A stretch of DNA of 64,000 nt from Pantoea sp. At-9b. GTDB taxonomy: Bacteria > Pseudomonadota > Gammaproteobacteria > Enterobacterales > Enterobacteriaceae. The notes beneath the pieces were generated by a model, which made no database searches, was not told the DNA's origin, and was given only the letters and a program-made list of their open reading frames with translations. How positions within the stretch are numbered: position 1 is the stretch's first letter; each line of letters begins with the position of its first letter. Where the stretch lies: positions 4,092,001-4,156,000 of the forward strand of contig NC_014837.1 of assembly GCF_000175935.2 (NCBI RefSeq). The letters run 5' to 3'. The translations under genes were made by a program, and so were the position numbers. Of the stretch, positions 8,938 through 18,690 are shown piece after piece.

Positions 8938-9689
8938 CATCCCACCAACGGCGGATAGATATCAAAACGATGGCTTTTGGTCACCACGGCGGATTGCGTC
9001 GCCACCCCCGCTAACGGCGGTGCGTAATCCGGGCGTTTTACCACAATGCGTTTTTTCGCCAGCCGCCGCGCCGGTTCCAGTAACGCATCGGCATCCTCAT
9101 CTGCCCCCACCAGCGACTGAAATACCCGCATCTCCTTCTTCACCATCGCGCTTTTCTGGCGATGGGGATACATTGGGTCGAGATACACCACATCCGGCGC
9201 AGGGGTGATTTCGCTCAACGCCTGCTGGCTGACCACATGCAGCAGCGTCAGCCGCTCGCGCAGCCAGCCGCCGATTTCAGGATCATCGTAGCCACGACGC
9301 AAGCCATCCTCCAGCAATGCCGCCACCACCGGATGGCGTTCCAGCATCCGTACCCGGCAACCTAACGCCGCCAGCACAAAGGCATCGCGTCCTAATCCGG
9401 CCGTTGCATCAACCACATCCGGCAGGTAATCCCCCTTGATACCCACCGCTTTCGCCACGGCCTCGCCGCGTCCACCGCCAAAACGACGTCGGTGCGCCAT
9501 CGCGCCAGAGGCGAAATCAACAAAAATACCGCCCAGCTTTGGCTCGTCGCGTTTGCGTAGCTCAAGGTGGCTGGCGGTCAGCACCAGTGCCAGTGTCGAC
9601 TGCTCATCCTGCTCCAGTCCCCAGCGCTGCGCCAAATGTAATAAGGCGCCGTCTCCGGCGCCTGTTTCATCAATTAAACCGATTTTCAC
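8937..9689 (-). CDS. rsmJ: 16S rRNA (guanine1516-N2)-methyltransferase RsmJ
   Basis: 250 residues, the E. coli RsmJ (YhiQ) length. SAM-dependent methyltransferase that modifies G1516 of 16S rRNA in the small subunit. Visible motifs are [19 protein letters not shown] (SAM-binding motif I) and [15 protein letters not shown] (motif IV, the catalytic D-P-M-Y variant of DPPY). It is downstream of prlC on the same strand with an 8-bp gap, so the two are probably co-transcribed as in E. coli. The dtpB gene that separates uspA from rsmJ in E. coli is absent. Confidence 0.95.
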   Translation of the reverse strand: MKIGLIDETGAGDGALLHLAQRWGLEQDEQSTLALVLTASHLELRKRDEPKLGGIFVDFASGAMAHRRRFGGGRGEAVAKAVGIKGDYLPDVVDATAGLGRDAFVLAALGCRVRMLERHPVVAALLEDGLRRGYDDPEIGGWLRERLTLLHVVSQQALSEITPAPDVVYLDPMYPHRQKSAMVKKEMRVFQSLVGADEDADALLEPARRLAKKRIVVKRPDYAPPLAGVATQSAVVTKSHRFDIYPPLVG

Positions 9690-9697
9690 AGGCAGGC

Positions 9698-11740
9698 TTA
9701 TCCCTGAATCCCGTAATGTTCCAGCATCGCATCGAGCTGCGGTTCACGGCCACGGAAGCGTTTGAACAGCTCCATGGGCTCCTCTGAACCACCGCGCGTC
9801 AGGATGTTGTCGAGGAACGACTGACCGGTTTCGCGGTTGAAGATGCCTTCCTCTTCGAAGCGTGAGTAAGCATCGGCAGCCAGCACATCGGCCCACAGGT
9901 AACTGTAATAACCTGCGGCATAGCCACCGGCAAACACGTGGCTGAAGGCGTGCGGGAAGCGGCCCCACTCCGGGCTGGGCACCACCGCCACCTGCTTTTT
10001 CACTTCACGCAGGGTTTCGAGGATTTGCGCGCCCTGCTGCGGGTTAAACTCGGTATGCAGACGGAAATCGAACAGACCGAACTCCAGCTGACGCAGGATA
10101 AACAGCGCCGCCTGGTAGTTTTTCGCCGCCAGCATTTTATCCAGCAGTTCTTTCGGCAACGGCTCACCGGTTTCATAGTGGCCGGAGATAAACGCCAGTG
10201 CATCCGGCTCCCAGCACCAGTTCTCCATAAACTGGCTCGGCAGCTCTACTGCATCCCATGGCACACCGCTGATGCCGGACACCCCGGGGGTTTCGATGCG
10301 CGTCAGCATATGGTGCAGACCATGGCCGAACTCATGGAACAGCGTGGTCACTTCATCATGGGTGAACAGCGCCGGTTTGCCCTGCACCGGACGGTTGAAG
10401 TTACAGGTGAGGTAAGCCACCGGCTTTTGCAGGCTGCCATCGGCTTTGCGCATCTGGCCGACGCAGTCGTCCATCCAGGCACCACCGCGTTTGTGCTCGC
10501 GGGCGTAGAGGTCGAGGTAGAAGCTACCGCGCAGTTCGCCGGTTTCATCGAACAGGTCGAAGAAACGCACATCCGGGTGGTAAACATCGACATCTTTACG
10601 CTCCTGCGCGCTGATGCCGTAGATACGTTTCACCACTTCAAACAGGCCGTTCACCGCACGTGCTTCCGGGAAATAAGGACGCAGCTGCTCGTCGCTGATG
10701 GTGTAGAGATGTTGCTTCTGTTTTTCGCCGTAGTAGGTCAGATCCCACGGGTTCATCTCATCAACGCCATACTCTTTTTTGGCAAAGGCGCGCAGTTGAG
10801 CCAGTTCCTTCTCACCCTGCGGACGGGCGCGTTTCGCGAGGTCGGTGAGGAAGTCGATCACCTGAGACGGGCTTTCCGCCATTTTGGTCGCCAGCGATTT
10901 GTCAGCGAAGGAATCGAAGCCAAGCAGCTGAGCCAGTTCGTGACGCAGCGCCAGTTCTTCCGCCATCACCGGGCCGTTATCCCATTTACCGGCGTTCGGG
11001 CCTTGATCGGACGCACGCGTTGAATAGGCGCGATACATCTCTTCGCGCAGCGCGGCGTTGTCACAGTAGGTCATCACCGGCAGATAGCTCGGGATATCCA
11101 GCGTCAGCAACCAGCCTTCCTGCTCTTTGGCTTCGGCCATCGCTTTGGCTGCCGCCAGTGCGCTTTCCGGCATCCCGGACAGCTCGGCTTCATCGGTGAA
11201 CAGTTTGTTCCAGCCCTGAGTCGCGTCGAGCACGTTGTTGCTGTAGGTCGACCCCAGTTCAGACAGACGCGCGGCAATCTCGCCATAGCGTTTCTGTTTT
11301 TCTTTATCCAGCCCGATGCCCGACAGCTCGAAATCACGCAGGCTGTTATCCACCGCTTTTTTCTGCGCAATATCCAGCGCCGCGTAGTTGCCACCCTGTT
11401 TCAGGTCGCGATACGCCTGGTACAGCCCTTCATGCTGGCCGACCCAGGTGCTGTATTCCGACAGCAGCGGCAGCGTCTGCTCATAGGCCTCACGCAGTTC
11501 CGGGCTGTTTTTGACCGAGTTCAAATGGCTGACCGGCGAGAAAATACGCCCAAGACGATCATCCACTTCCGCCAACGGTTGTACCAGGTTATCCCAGCTA
11601 TAGGGCGCGCCCTGCGCCACTACGCGTTCCACCGCCGCACGGCAGTCGTCGAGCGCTGCAGTCACAGCGGGAACCACGTGCTCAGGTTTGATGGCAGAAA
11701 AAGGCGGAAGGGTAAAAGGCGTAAGTAACGGATTGGTCAT
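9698..11740 (-). CDS. prlC: Oligopeptidase A
   Basis: 680 residues from the ATG at 11740, equal to E. coli OpdA; AAGGA lies upstream. Zinc metallopeptidase of family M3 in the cytoplasm that degrades short peptides, including cleaved signal peptides. The HEFGH zinc site (about residue 470) with the downstream glutamate region ([16 protein letters not shown]) is intact. The C-terminal half shows the family blocks [19 protein letters not shown] and [15 protein letters not shown] 29-residue in-frame extension upstream is not conserved. Divergent from rlmJ, followed by rsmJ. Confidence 0.97.
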   Translation of the reverse strand: MTNPLLTPFTLPPFSAIKPEHVVPAVTAALDDCRAAVERVVAQGAPYSWDNLVQPLAEVDDRLGRIFSPVSHLNSVKNSPELREAYEQTLPLLSEYSTWVGQHEGLYQAYRDLKQGGNYAALDIAQKKAVDNSLRDFELSGIGLDKEKQKRYGEIAARLSELGSTYSNNVLDATQGWNKLFTDEAELSGMPESALAAAKAMAEAKEQEGWLLTLDIPSYLPVMTYCDNAALREEMYRAYSTRASDQGPNAGKWDNGPVMAEELALRHELAQLLGFDSFADKSLATKMAESPSQVIDFLTDLAKRARPQGEKELAQLRAFAKKEYGVDEMNPWDLTYYGEKQKQHLYTISDEQLRPYFPEARAVNGLFEVVKRIYGISAQERKDVDVYHPDVRFFDLFDETGELRGSFYLDLYAREHKRGGAWMDDCVGQMRKADGSLQKPVAYLTCNFNRPVQGKPALFTHDEVTTLFHEFGHGLHHMLTRIETPGVSGISGVPWDAVELPSQFMENWCWEPDALAFISGHYETGEPLPKELLDKMLAAKNYQAALFILRQLEFGLFDFRLHTEFNPQQGAQILETLREVKKQVAVVPSPEWGRFPHAFSHVFAGGYAAGYYSYLWADVLAADAYSRFEEEGIFNRETGQSFLDNILTRGGSEEPMELFKRFRGREPQLDAMLEHYGIQG

Positions 11741-11927
11741 AAGCGCAGTCCTTTTATGGAGTGTGGGGCGCGAACCGGTCGCGCAACGCAATCTTACTAA
11801 CATGCGGCCTGGTTGGTGGAAAATCAATGCCGCCCCGAAACGTCAGCAATTTTTATCCAGCGCGGCTATAATCGCGCCAGACACGATGTTCTGAATTCTT
11901 TGATCCAACCGCGGACCCCTCTTTTTT

Positions 11928-12770
11928 ATGCTGAGTTATCGCCACAGTTTTCATGCCGGCAACCATGCCGACGTGCTCAAACACACCGTTGAGAGCCTGA
12001 TCCTGACCGCCCTGATGGAGAAGGAGAAACCGTTCCTCTATCTGGATACCCACGCCGGTGCCGGACGTTACCAACTGAGCGGTGAGCACGCCGAACGCAC
12101 CGGTGAATATCTGGAAGGCATCGCACGGATCTGGCAGCAGCCGGATGCACCAGAGCTGCTGAAGCCCTACTTCTCGGCGATTCGTAACCTAAACCCCAAC
12201 GGCACCCTGCGCTACTATCCGGGTTCGCCGCTGATCGCCCGCCATTTGCTGCGCCAGGACGATAAACTGCAACTCACCGAGCTGCACTCCAGCGATTATC
12301 CGCTGCTGCGCAATGAATTCAGTAAAGATAGCCGTGCGCGTGTGGAACGTGCCGATGGTTATCAGCAGCTAAAAGCAAAACTGCCACCGCCAACCCGTCG
12401 TGGCCTGATTCTTATCGACCCCCCGTATGAGCTGAAAAGCGATTATCAGGACGTGGTGAAAGGCATTCAGGAAGGTTACAAACGTTTCAGCACCGGCATC
12501 TACGCGTTGTGGTATCCGGTGGTGTTGCGTCAGCAGATCAAACATATGACCAAAGATTTGCAGGCCACCGGCATTCGTAACATTTTGCAGATTGAGCTGG
12601 CCGTGCGTCCGGACAGCGACCAGCGTGGCATGACTGCCTCGGGGATGATTGTGATTAACCCGCCGTGGAAGCTGGAACAGCAGATGAAAGAACTGCTGCC
12701 GTGGCTGCATCAGAAACTGGTGCCCGCAGGCACCGGTCATACCCGTGTTGAGTGGATTGTGCCAGAGTAA
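11928..12770 (+). CDS. rlmJ: 23S rRNA (adenine2030-N6)-methyltransferase RlmJ
   Basis: 280 residues, same length as E. coli RlmJ (YhiR) and beginning with the same MLSYRHSFHAGNHADVLKH. SAM-dependent enzyme that methylates A2030 of 23S rRNA. The catalytic motif is LILIDPPYELK (D/N-PPY, motif IV), and YLDTHAGAGRY is the SAM-binding motif I. The C-terminal stretch ASGMIVINPPWKLEQQM is typical. It is divergent from prlC and converges on rbn, whose stop lies 6 bp away. Confidence 0.96.
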   Translation: MLSYRHSFHAGNHADVLKHTVESLILTALMEKEKPFLYLDTHAGAGRYQLSGEHAERTGEYLEGIARIWQQPDAPELLKPYFSAIRNLNPNGTLRYYPGSPLIARHLLRQDDKLQLTELHSSDYPLLRNEFSKDSRARVERADGYQQLKAKLPPPTRRGLILIDPPYELKSDYQDVVKGIQEGYKRFSTGIYALWYPVVLRQQIKHMTKDLQATGIRNILQIELAVRPDSDQRGMTASGMIVINPPWKLEQQMKELLPWLHQKLVPAGTGHTRVEWIVPE

Positions 12771-12776
12771 GGCGCA

Positions 12777-13688
12777 CTAAATCTCGAACACCGCGAAATC
12801 ATGTGCCAGTTCCGTCGCCGCAAAGATGGACTGGCACTCCGCCAGTAATCTTTCCCGATCCTGAGACAAATAGCGCGAGCTGAAATGGGTCGCGATCAAC
12901 CGCTTAGCCCTGGCCTGTTTTGCCACCTCTGCCGTTTGTACCGTCGTTGAATGCCCACGACTATTGGCTTTTTCTGCCAGTGCCGCCTCCAGCGTGGTTT
13001 CGTGCACCATCACATCAGCATCGGCCGCCAGTTGTAATGCCACCTCGGTCGGCCCGGTATCGCCAAAAATCGCCACCACCTTTCCTTTGGTGGCTGGCCC
13101 CAGATACTCCGCGCCGTTAATCTCGCGCCCATCCTCCAGCCGAACACGTTCACCCTGTTTCAGTTGCTGATACCACGGCCCGCGCGGCACGCCTTCGGCT
13201 TTCAGGCGCGGCGCATCAAGGAAGCCAGGCTTGTCATGCTGTTCGATGCGGTAGCCGTAACACTCAACAATATGGTTCATCGGCCAGGCGGTGACGCGGA
13301 AATCACCGTCGTCAAACACCAGACCGGCGGCGATTTCCACGATTTCCAGCGGAAAGCTGGTATAGGAGCCGCTCAGGCTCAGCGCCGTGTCGATAAACTG
13401 GCGGATACCTTGTGGGCCATAAATGGTCAGCGGCTCTTTTAAACCCGCCATCGAACGGCTGGTAAGCAACCCGGGCAGGCCAAAAATATGGTCGCCGTGC
13501 AGATGGGTAATAAAGATTTTTTCCAGCTTGCTCGGTTTCAGCGTCGAACGCATATATTGATGCTGCGTCGCCTCACCACAATCGAACAACCAGGTGTCAC
13601 CCCGTTTGGATAAGGTCAACGCAATGGCGGTGACGTTACGTTGCAGGCTTGGCGCGCCTGCGCCGGTGCCGAGAAATGTCAGTTGCAT
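12777..13688 (-). CDS. rbn: Ribonuclease BN / RNase Z family
   Basis: 303-residue zinc-dependent beta-lactamase-fold nuclease that processes tRNA 3' ends. The metal motif THLHGDH (ligands H62, H64, D66, H67) is intact, with further ligands in [16 protein letters not shown] and VHETTLEA, and SRGHSTT is the family motif V. In E. coli rbn (elaC) lies elsewhere on the chromosome; here it is inserted between rlmJ and gor. It is divergently transcribed from gor with a 125-bp shared upstream region. Confidence 0.93.
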   Translation of the reverse strand: MQLTFLGTGAGAPSLQRNVTAIALTLSKRGDTWLFDCGEATQHQYMRSTLKPSKLEKIFITHLHGDHIFGLPGLLTSRSMAGLKEPLTIYGPQGIRQFIDTALSLSGSYTSFPLEIVEIAAGLVFDDGDFRVTAWPMNHIVECYGYRIEQHDKPGFLDAPRLKAEGVPRGPWYQQLKQGERVRLEDGREINGAEYLGPATKGKVVAIFGDTGPTEVALQLAADADVMVHETTLEAALAEKANSRGHSTTVQTAEVAKQARAKRLIATHFSSRYLSQDRERLLAECQSIFAATELAHDFAVFEI

Positions 13689-13813
13689 ACGGTGCTTCCC
13701 TGTAATGGGTGTTGATCCAACCCTATCACAATCATAGGTGCAATCTTTGCGCCCTTTCCCCTGTCAGCGTTACACTCTAACCCAATTTTTCTTCCTGCAA
13801 ATGGACACATCTG

Positions 13814-15166
13814 ATGACCCGACATTTTGACTACCTTGCCATTGGCGGCGGCAGCGGCGGTATCGCCTCCATTAACCGTGCGGCGATGCACGGCCAGAAA
13901 TGCGCCCTGATTGAAGCCAAAGAGCTGGGCGGCACCTGTGTCAACGTGGGTTGCGTACCAAAAAAAGTGATGTGGCATGCGGCGCAAATTGCTGAAGCTA
14001 TCCACCTTTATGGCCCGGATTACGGTTTCGACACCACGGTCAACCGCTTCGACTGGTCAACCCTGGTAAAAAATCGCAGCGCCTATATCGATCGTATCCA
14101 CACCTCATACGACAACGTGCTGGGTAAGAACAACGTTGAAGTGATCAAAGGCTTCGCCCGTTTTGTGGATGCGCACACCGTGGAGGTGAACGGCGAAACG
14201 ATCACGGCGGACCATATCCTGATCGCCACCGGTGGCCGTCCAAGCCATCCCAACGTGCCGGGAGCAGAGTACGGCATCGATTCCGACGGCTTCTTTGAGC
14301 TGGATGCTCTTCCCAAACGCGTGGCGGTGGTCGGTGCCGGTTATATCGCCGTGGAACTGGCCGGCGTGGTCAACGCATTGGGGGCAGAAACCCATCTGTT
14401 CGTGCGTAAGCATGCGCCGTTGCGCAGCTTCGACCCGCTGATCACCGATACGCTGGTTGAAGTGATGCAGGCGGAAGGCCCGTCATTACATACCGACTCG
14501 ATTCCAAAAGCAGTGATCAAGAACGCTGACGGCAGCCTGACGCTACAACTGGAAAACGGTTTTGATCAAACCGTTGATTGCCTGGTATGGGCGATTGGTC
14601 GTGAACCCGCCAACGATAATTTCAATCTGGCCGTCACCGGCGTGGCACTGGATGAGAAAGGCTATATCAAGGTGGATAAATTCCAGAACACCAGCGTGCC
14701 GGGCATTTACGCGGTGGGCGACAACACCGGTGCGGTAGAGCTGACGCCGGTAGCGGTGGCGGCAGGCCGTCGCCTGTCTGAGCGTCTGTTTAATAACAAG
14801 CCGGACGAGCATCTGGATTACAGCAATATCCCCACCGTGGTGTTCAGCCACCCGCCGATTGGCACCGTCGGTCTGACCGAACCCCAGGCGCGAGAGCAGT
14901 ACGGCGATGATCAGGTGAAAATCTATAAATCAGCCTTCACCGCCATGTACACTGCCGTCACCCAGCACCGCCAGCCGTGCCGGATGAAACTGGTTTGCGT
15001 GGGTCCGGAAGAGAAAATTGTCGGTATCCATGGCATCGGTTTTGGTATGGATGAGATGTTGCAGGGCTTTGCCGTGGCGCTGAAAATGGGAGCCACCAAA
15101 AAAGACTTCGACAACACCGTGGCGATCCACCCGACCGCCGCAGAAGAGTTTGTGACGATGCGTTAA
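13814..15166 (+). CDS. gor: Glutathione-disulfide reductase
   Basis: 450 residues, the E. coli Gor length. FAD- and NADPH-dependent reductase that regenerates reduced glutathione in the cytoplasm. FAD-binding [14 protein letters not shown] is followed by the redox-active disulfide [13 protein letters not shown] (C42 and C47). The NADPH Rossmann motif is [14 protein letters not shown], and the C-terminal [12 protein letters not shown] supplies the catalytic histidine-glutamate pair. A strong terminator follows, and rbn is divergent upstream. Confidence 0.97.
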   Translation: MTRHFDYLAIGGGSGGIASINRAAMHGQKCALIEAKELGGTCVNVGCVPKKVMWHAAQIAEAIHLYGPDYGFDTTVNRFDWSTLVKNRSAYIDRIHTSYDNVLGKNNVEVIKGFARFVDAHTVEVNGETITADHILIATGGRPSHPNVPGAEYGIDSDGFFELDALPKRVAVVGAGYIAVELAGVVNALGAETHLFVRKHAPLRSFDPLITDTLVEVMQAEGPSLHTDSIPKAVIKNADGSLTLQLENGFDQTVDCLVWAIGREPANDNFNLAVTGVALDEKGYIKVDKFQNTSVPGIYAVGDNTGAVELTPVAVAAGRRLSERLFNNKPDEHLDYSNIPTVVFSHPPIGTVGLTEPQAREQYGDDQVKIYKSAFTAMYTAVTQHRQPCRMKLVCVGPEEKIVGIHGIGFGMDEMLQGFAVALKMGATKKDFDNTVAIHPTAAEEFVTMR

Positions 15167-15174
15167 CCCACCCG

Positions 15175-15204
15175 GCCAGCATGCTACTGCATGCTGGCTT
15201 TTCT
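15175..15204 (+). terminator. Intrinsic terminator of gor
   Basis: GCCAGCATGC (15175-15184), loop TACT, GCATGCTGGC (15189-15198), then TTTTCTT. Perfect 10-bp stem just behind the gor stop. Confidence 0.93.
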
Positions 15205-15394
15205 TCCCTTCCTTCCAGACAAAAACCTGTTTCTTTACTACTCAATCCGCGCTGACCGGGATAACATTTCCCCCTTTGTGACGCTAACGCATTTATCGCG
15301 TTGGTATTTTTTAGTGAATTATTGGGCAGAGGGAGGCTGGCGTGAATATTCATGTTGCGCAGCGGGGATTAGGTAGCAAGGATCACAATCAGGC

Positions 15395-16327
15395 ATGAAT
15401 ATCATCAGCATTATTATGTCGGCGGGCAAAGCCTCGGTGGATGTGGCGCTGTATACGCTGATTCCCATCATGGTTGTCATGTTATTTGTGATGAAATATC
15501 TGGAAGCGAAAGGCGTACTCGATTTTATTGTGCGTCATACCACACCGTTATTAAAACCCTTGGGTATTACCGGTCTGGCGTTATTTGCTCTCATCCAGTT
15601 AAATTTTGTCAGTTTCGCCGCTCCTCTCGCCGCGCTGGCGATTATGGAAAAACGCGGTACCTCCGATCGCCATATGGCCGCCACGCTCAGCATGTTATTT
15701 GCCATGGGTCAGGCAAATGCCTTTTACCCGTTGATTCCCGCCGGTTTGCACTGGGGAGCCGCCATTCTGATCTCCATTTGTGGGGGAGTACTGGCGGCTT
15801 CCGTCACCTACCATTTCTTTGGCCGTAAACTGTCTGGCGTCGCGCTACGTGATGAAGACGAAGGAATCAGCCATAGAGAAGCGAAGCCCGGTGTAATTGC
15901 CATCATCAATAATGCTGGCTCCGACGCGATTCGCCTGGCGCTCGGTTCGCTACCAATGCTGATCCTCTCCTTGTCAGTGGTCGGCATTCTGAAAGAGGCC
16001 GGTGGCGTGGAGTTACTTACCCGGCTGTTATCTCCGTTACTGGATCGCCTGAATATTTCCGAGATCTACATCCTGCCCGCGCTCACCAAATGTCTGGCAG
16101 GCGGCACGGCTTACTATGGCGTGATCTCGGGCCTGGTGGAAAAGGGGTTGTACAGCGCCCACAATATTAACGCGTCGGCAGGTTTACTGATTCAGACCTT
16201 TGACCTGCCCGGCATCGGGATTTTTCTCGGACTGTCCAGCCGCTTCCCGCGTCTGTTCCGTTTCGCCGTTCCGGGTATTCTGTTAGGCATCGCCCTGCGC
16301 GCCACCGCACATTCCCTGCTTTTTTAA
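15395..16327 (+). CDS. Nucleoside-recognition (Gate) domain membrane protein
   Basis: 310 residues, about eight hydrophobic segments, with two halves that each resemble the Gate/nucleoside-recognition domain found in concentrative nucleoside transporters and in SpmA/SpmB and YjiG/YjiH proteins. Characteristic small-residue stretches are VSFAAPLAALAIMEKRGTSDRHMAATLSM and ALTKCLAGGTAYYGVISGL. Membrane location is clear, substrate unknown. It is a single-gene unit bounded by the gor terminator and its own downstream hairpin. Confidence 0.7.
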   Translation: MNIISIIMSAGKASVDVALYTLIPIMVVMLFVMKYLEAKGVLDFIVRHTTPLLKPLGITGLALFALIQLNFVSFAAPLAALAIMEKRGTSDRHMAATLSMLFAMGQANAFYPLIPAGLHWGAAILISICGGVLAASVTYHFFGRKLSGVALRDEDEGISHREAKPGVIAIINNAGSDAIRLALGSLPMLILSLSVVGILKEAGGVELLTRLLSPLLDRLNISEIYILPALTKCLAGGTAYYGVISGLVEKGLYSAHNINASAGLLIQTFDLPGIGIFLGLSSRFPRLFRFAVPGILLGIALRATAHSLLF

Positions 16328-16332
16328 GCGCG

Positions 16333-16372
16333 ACGCTAAGCGGGTAACCCCCTGTTTAGCGTTTCTATTTTT
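16333..16372 (+). terminator. Intrinsic terminator of the Gate-domain gene
   Basis: ACGCTAA (16333-16339) pairs with TTAGCGT (16356-16362), enclosing a CGGG/CCC inner stem, followed by TTCTATTTTT. Confidence 0.75.
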
Positions 16373-16647
16373 AGAATAACACTACAGTTTTTAAGCGTTA
16401 TTTAAAATTAACCCTATCTATTTCATCGTTATTTTCATCAGTTGCATGACCGTTATTGTTAGTATTATTATCGCAAGAAGATTATTGCTGAAATGTGCAA
16501 TTAACCCTATAACTCTAATGGTTTGCCTGCTAATAAATCACGGCATCGCATATCCTGAGAAAATATCGGGTTAATAACGTAATCCCTTATATTCATCGCA
16601 GGTAATATTCCTGTACGTCATATTTTGTAGGCAGATAGGGTCGATCC
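16373..16647. other. AT-rich upstream region of the YrdC-like gene with repeated AATTAACCCTAT
   Basis: No gene seen. The 12-mer AATTAACCCTAT occurs twice in direct orientation (16406-16417 and 16499-16510), and the inverse GGGTTAAT appears at 16569-16576. These may be binding sites of an unknown regulator. Confidence 0.4.
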
Positions 16648-17427
16648 ATGAGCGGTAAAAAAATAACCTGGAATGGCGGGTTACAGCACGAAGCCATCGA
16701 AATTCTGGCCAAAGAGGGCGGCATGATCGTCAGCCCGACCAAGGTCGGCTACATCATCATGACCTCCGACAAAGCCGGTCTGGAACGCAAGTTCGAGGCG
16801 AAAAATCGTAATCGCAACAAGCCGGGCGTGGTGCTGTGCGGATCGCTGGAACAGTTGCGTTCACTGGCTCAACTCAACCCGGAAATCGACGAACTGTATC
16901 AACGCCACTGGGATCAGGACATTCTGCTGGGCTGCATCTTACCGTGGCGTGAAGATGCGCTGGCGCGTATTCCCGCTGACGGTTCCAAAGAGTTAATGAT
17001 GGATGGCCGTCAGACCAGTTGTTTCGTGATTAAATTCGGCAAGCCGGGTGAAATACTGGCAAAAGAATTGTGGGAAAAACACGGAAAATTCTCCTTTGCC
17101 AGCTCCGCTAACCCCTCTGGTCAGGGGAACCGTGGTCTGGTTGAAGGCATCGGCGAACGTATTGAATCCCGTGCGGATTTAATTATTGCTGCCAACGATT
17201 ACGTCAAATCCATTCAGCCTAACGACGATAATAAAGTGCGTTATGAACAGGGGGTGATGGTATCGATGGTGGATAACCAAGGCCGTTTAATCCCGGAGCA
17301 AAAAGGCGAGCGTAAAATTACACCCTGTCCGGTGTTGATCCGCAAAGGTCTTGATGTGGATAAGATTATGTCGCTGCTGTCCGATATTTTCCCTTCATGG
17401 GATTACCGCCACGGCGATTATTATTGA
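16648..17427 (+). CDS. Sua5/YciO/YrdC-like domain protein
   Basis: 259 residues of the YrdC superfamily, whose TsaC/Sua5 members make threonylcarbamoyl-AMP for tRNA t6A. Retained features are SPTKVGYII (29-37, the P-T motif), the basic ATP/bicarbonate site as AKNRNRNKPG (51-60, instead of the canonical KxRxxxK), and SANPSG (153-158). The long spacing, the divergent basic motif and the extra C-terminal 60 residues set it apart from housekeeping TsaC, so it is probably a paralogue with another carbamoyl-transfer role. AGGG precedes the ATG. Confidence 0.75.
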   Translation: MSGKKITWNGGLQHEAIEILAKEGGMIVSPTKVGYIIMTSDKAGLERKFEAKNRNRNKPGVVLCGSLEQLRSLAQLNPEIDELYQRHWDQDILLGCILPWREDALARIPADGSKELMMDGRQTSCFVIKFGKPGEILAKELWEKHGKFSFASSANPSGQGNRGLVEGIGERIESRADLIIAANDYVKSIQPNDDNKVRYEQGVMVSMVDNQGRLIPEQKGERKITPCPVLIRKGLDVDKIMSLLSDIFPSWDYRHGDYY

Positions 17428-17432
17428 TAACA

Positions 17433-17522
17433 GCGCGATAAATCGCGCCGCTACCGTAGCGGTGCGATTTTCTTCAATGGCAACAATTTCTGCCGATTTC
17501 GTAGCGGCGCGATTTATCGCGC
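17433..17522. repeat. REP-like repeat cluster (three copies)
   Basis: A reverse copy of the 22-bp repeat lies at 17433-17454, a degenerate forward copy directly follows at 17455-17472 (GTAGCGGTGCGATTTTC), and a perfect forward copy GTAGCGGCGCGATTTATCGC plus GC lies at 17501-17522. Each full copy is GTAG, CG, then a hairpin with arms GCGCGAT/ATCGCGC. It sits between two convergent genes. Confidence 0.9.
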
Positions 17523-17529
17523 AATGCAG

Positions 17530-18546
17530 CTACCACTCCACCGTAATCTTGCCAAAGTGACCGGCGCTCTGCTGATGTTGAAACGCCGCCGTCAGATCTC
17601 CTAACGAACCATAACTGTCGCTGATCACCGGGCGAATGCCACTCTGCTCCAGTGCGCGCACGAAATCCTGCTGCTGACGGCGATGGCCGACAATCAATCC
17701 CTGAATGCGTGCCTGTTTTGCCATTAACAACGAGGTCGGGATTACGCCTTCGCGCCCGGTCAGCACGCCAATCAACGCGATATGGCCGCCGACACGCACC
17801 GCTTCGATGGATTGCGCCATGGTGCCAGGCCCACCCAGTTCAATCACCACATCTGCGCCCTGACCTTGGGTCAGTTGCTGTACCGCTTTGCCCCACTCCG
17901 GCGTGCTGCGATAGTTAATCACTTCATCTGCGCCCAGCTCGCGGGCGCGCGCCAGTTTTTCATCCGATGAGGAGGTGACGATCACCCGTGCGCCCATGCT
18001 TTTGGCGATTTGCAGCGCGGTGATGGACACTCCGCCAGTGCCCAGCGTCAGAATGGTGTCACCCGCTTTGATCTGCGCATCGCCCACCAGCGCACGCCAG
18101 GCGGTGAGGCCCGAGGTCGTAATGGTCGCCGCTTCGGCGTGCCGCCAGCCCTCGGGTGCCAGGGTGAAATGGCTGGCCGGACGTACCACCACTTCAGCGG
18201 CGAAACCGTGCGCACCATCGCCCGGGGTTTGGGCAAAGTTACCAACCTGCGCATAAGGTAAACCATCCTGCCACTGCGGGAAGAAGCCAGAGACCACATG
18301 ATCGCCGACCTTAAATTCACTGACGTCAGCGCCGACGTCTTCCACCACACCCGCACCGTCCGCCATCATAATGCGGCCATCGGCGGTAGGAATGGCACCC
18401 TGGGCTACCAGTAAATCGTGGAAATTCAGTGAGGTGGCATGGATTGCTACCCGGATCTCACCCGGACCGGGTTTGCCGGGGTCCGGCAGATCCACCAACT
18501 GTAAATTCTCCAGTCCACCCGGGCTTTTTAAGATCATCGCTTGCAT
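17530..18546 (-). CDS. Zinc-independent MDR-family NAD(P)-dependent oxidoreductase
   Basis: 338-residue medium-chain dehydrogenase/reductase. The N-terminal GroES-like domain has LNFHDLLVAQG where zinc alcohol dehydrogenases carry a catalytic cysteine, and no structural four-cysteine loop exists, so it belongs to the zinc-free quinone-reductase-like branch. The nucleotide-binding motif is GTGGVSITALQIAKSMGARVI. GAGGA precedes the ATG at 18546. Its substrate is unknown; enone, quinone or aldehyde reduction fits the family. It is the first of several redox and detoxification genes on this strand. Confidence 0.85.
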   Translation of the reverse strand: MQAMILKSPGGLENLQLVDLPDPGKPGPGEIRVAIHATSLNFHDLLVAQGAIPTADGRIMMADGAGVVEDVGADVSEFKVGDHVVSGFFPQWQDGLPYAQVGNFAQTPGDGAHGFAAEVVVRPASHFTLAPEGWRHAEAATITTSGLTAWRALVGDAQIKAGDTILTLGTGGVSITALQIAKSMGARVIVTSSSDEKLARARELGADEVINYRSTPEWGKAVQQLTQGQGADVVIELGGPGTMAQSIEAVRVGGHIALIGVLTGREGVIPTSLLMAKQARIQGLIVGHRRQQQDFVRALEQSGIRPVISDSYGSLGDLTAAFQHQQSAGHFGKITVEW

Positions 18547-18690
18547 GGTCAGTCATCCTCGTCAGCAAAAAAGTAAGTGTGGCAGCGATAACCTCTCCCT
18601 GCCTTTTCCGATGGTGCTTAGCATGACAAAGGCACAGACATCACGGAAATCGTGATTGTTGATTTTAGATATCGACAAAAATGATACCTT

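Noticed and set aside
9938..11023. 361-codon plus-strand ORF opposite prlC
   Set aside because: Antisense shadow of the strongly conserved prlC reading frame; no family motifs and no ribosome binding site.
15191..15376. 61-codon ORF after gor
   Set aside because: Starts inside the gor terminator and lacks similarity or a ribosome binding site.
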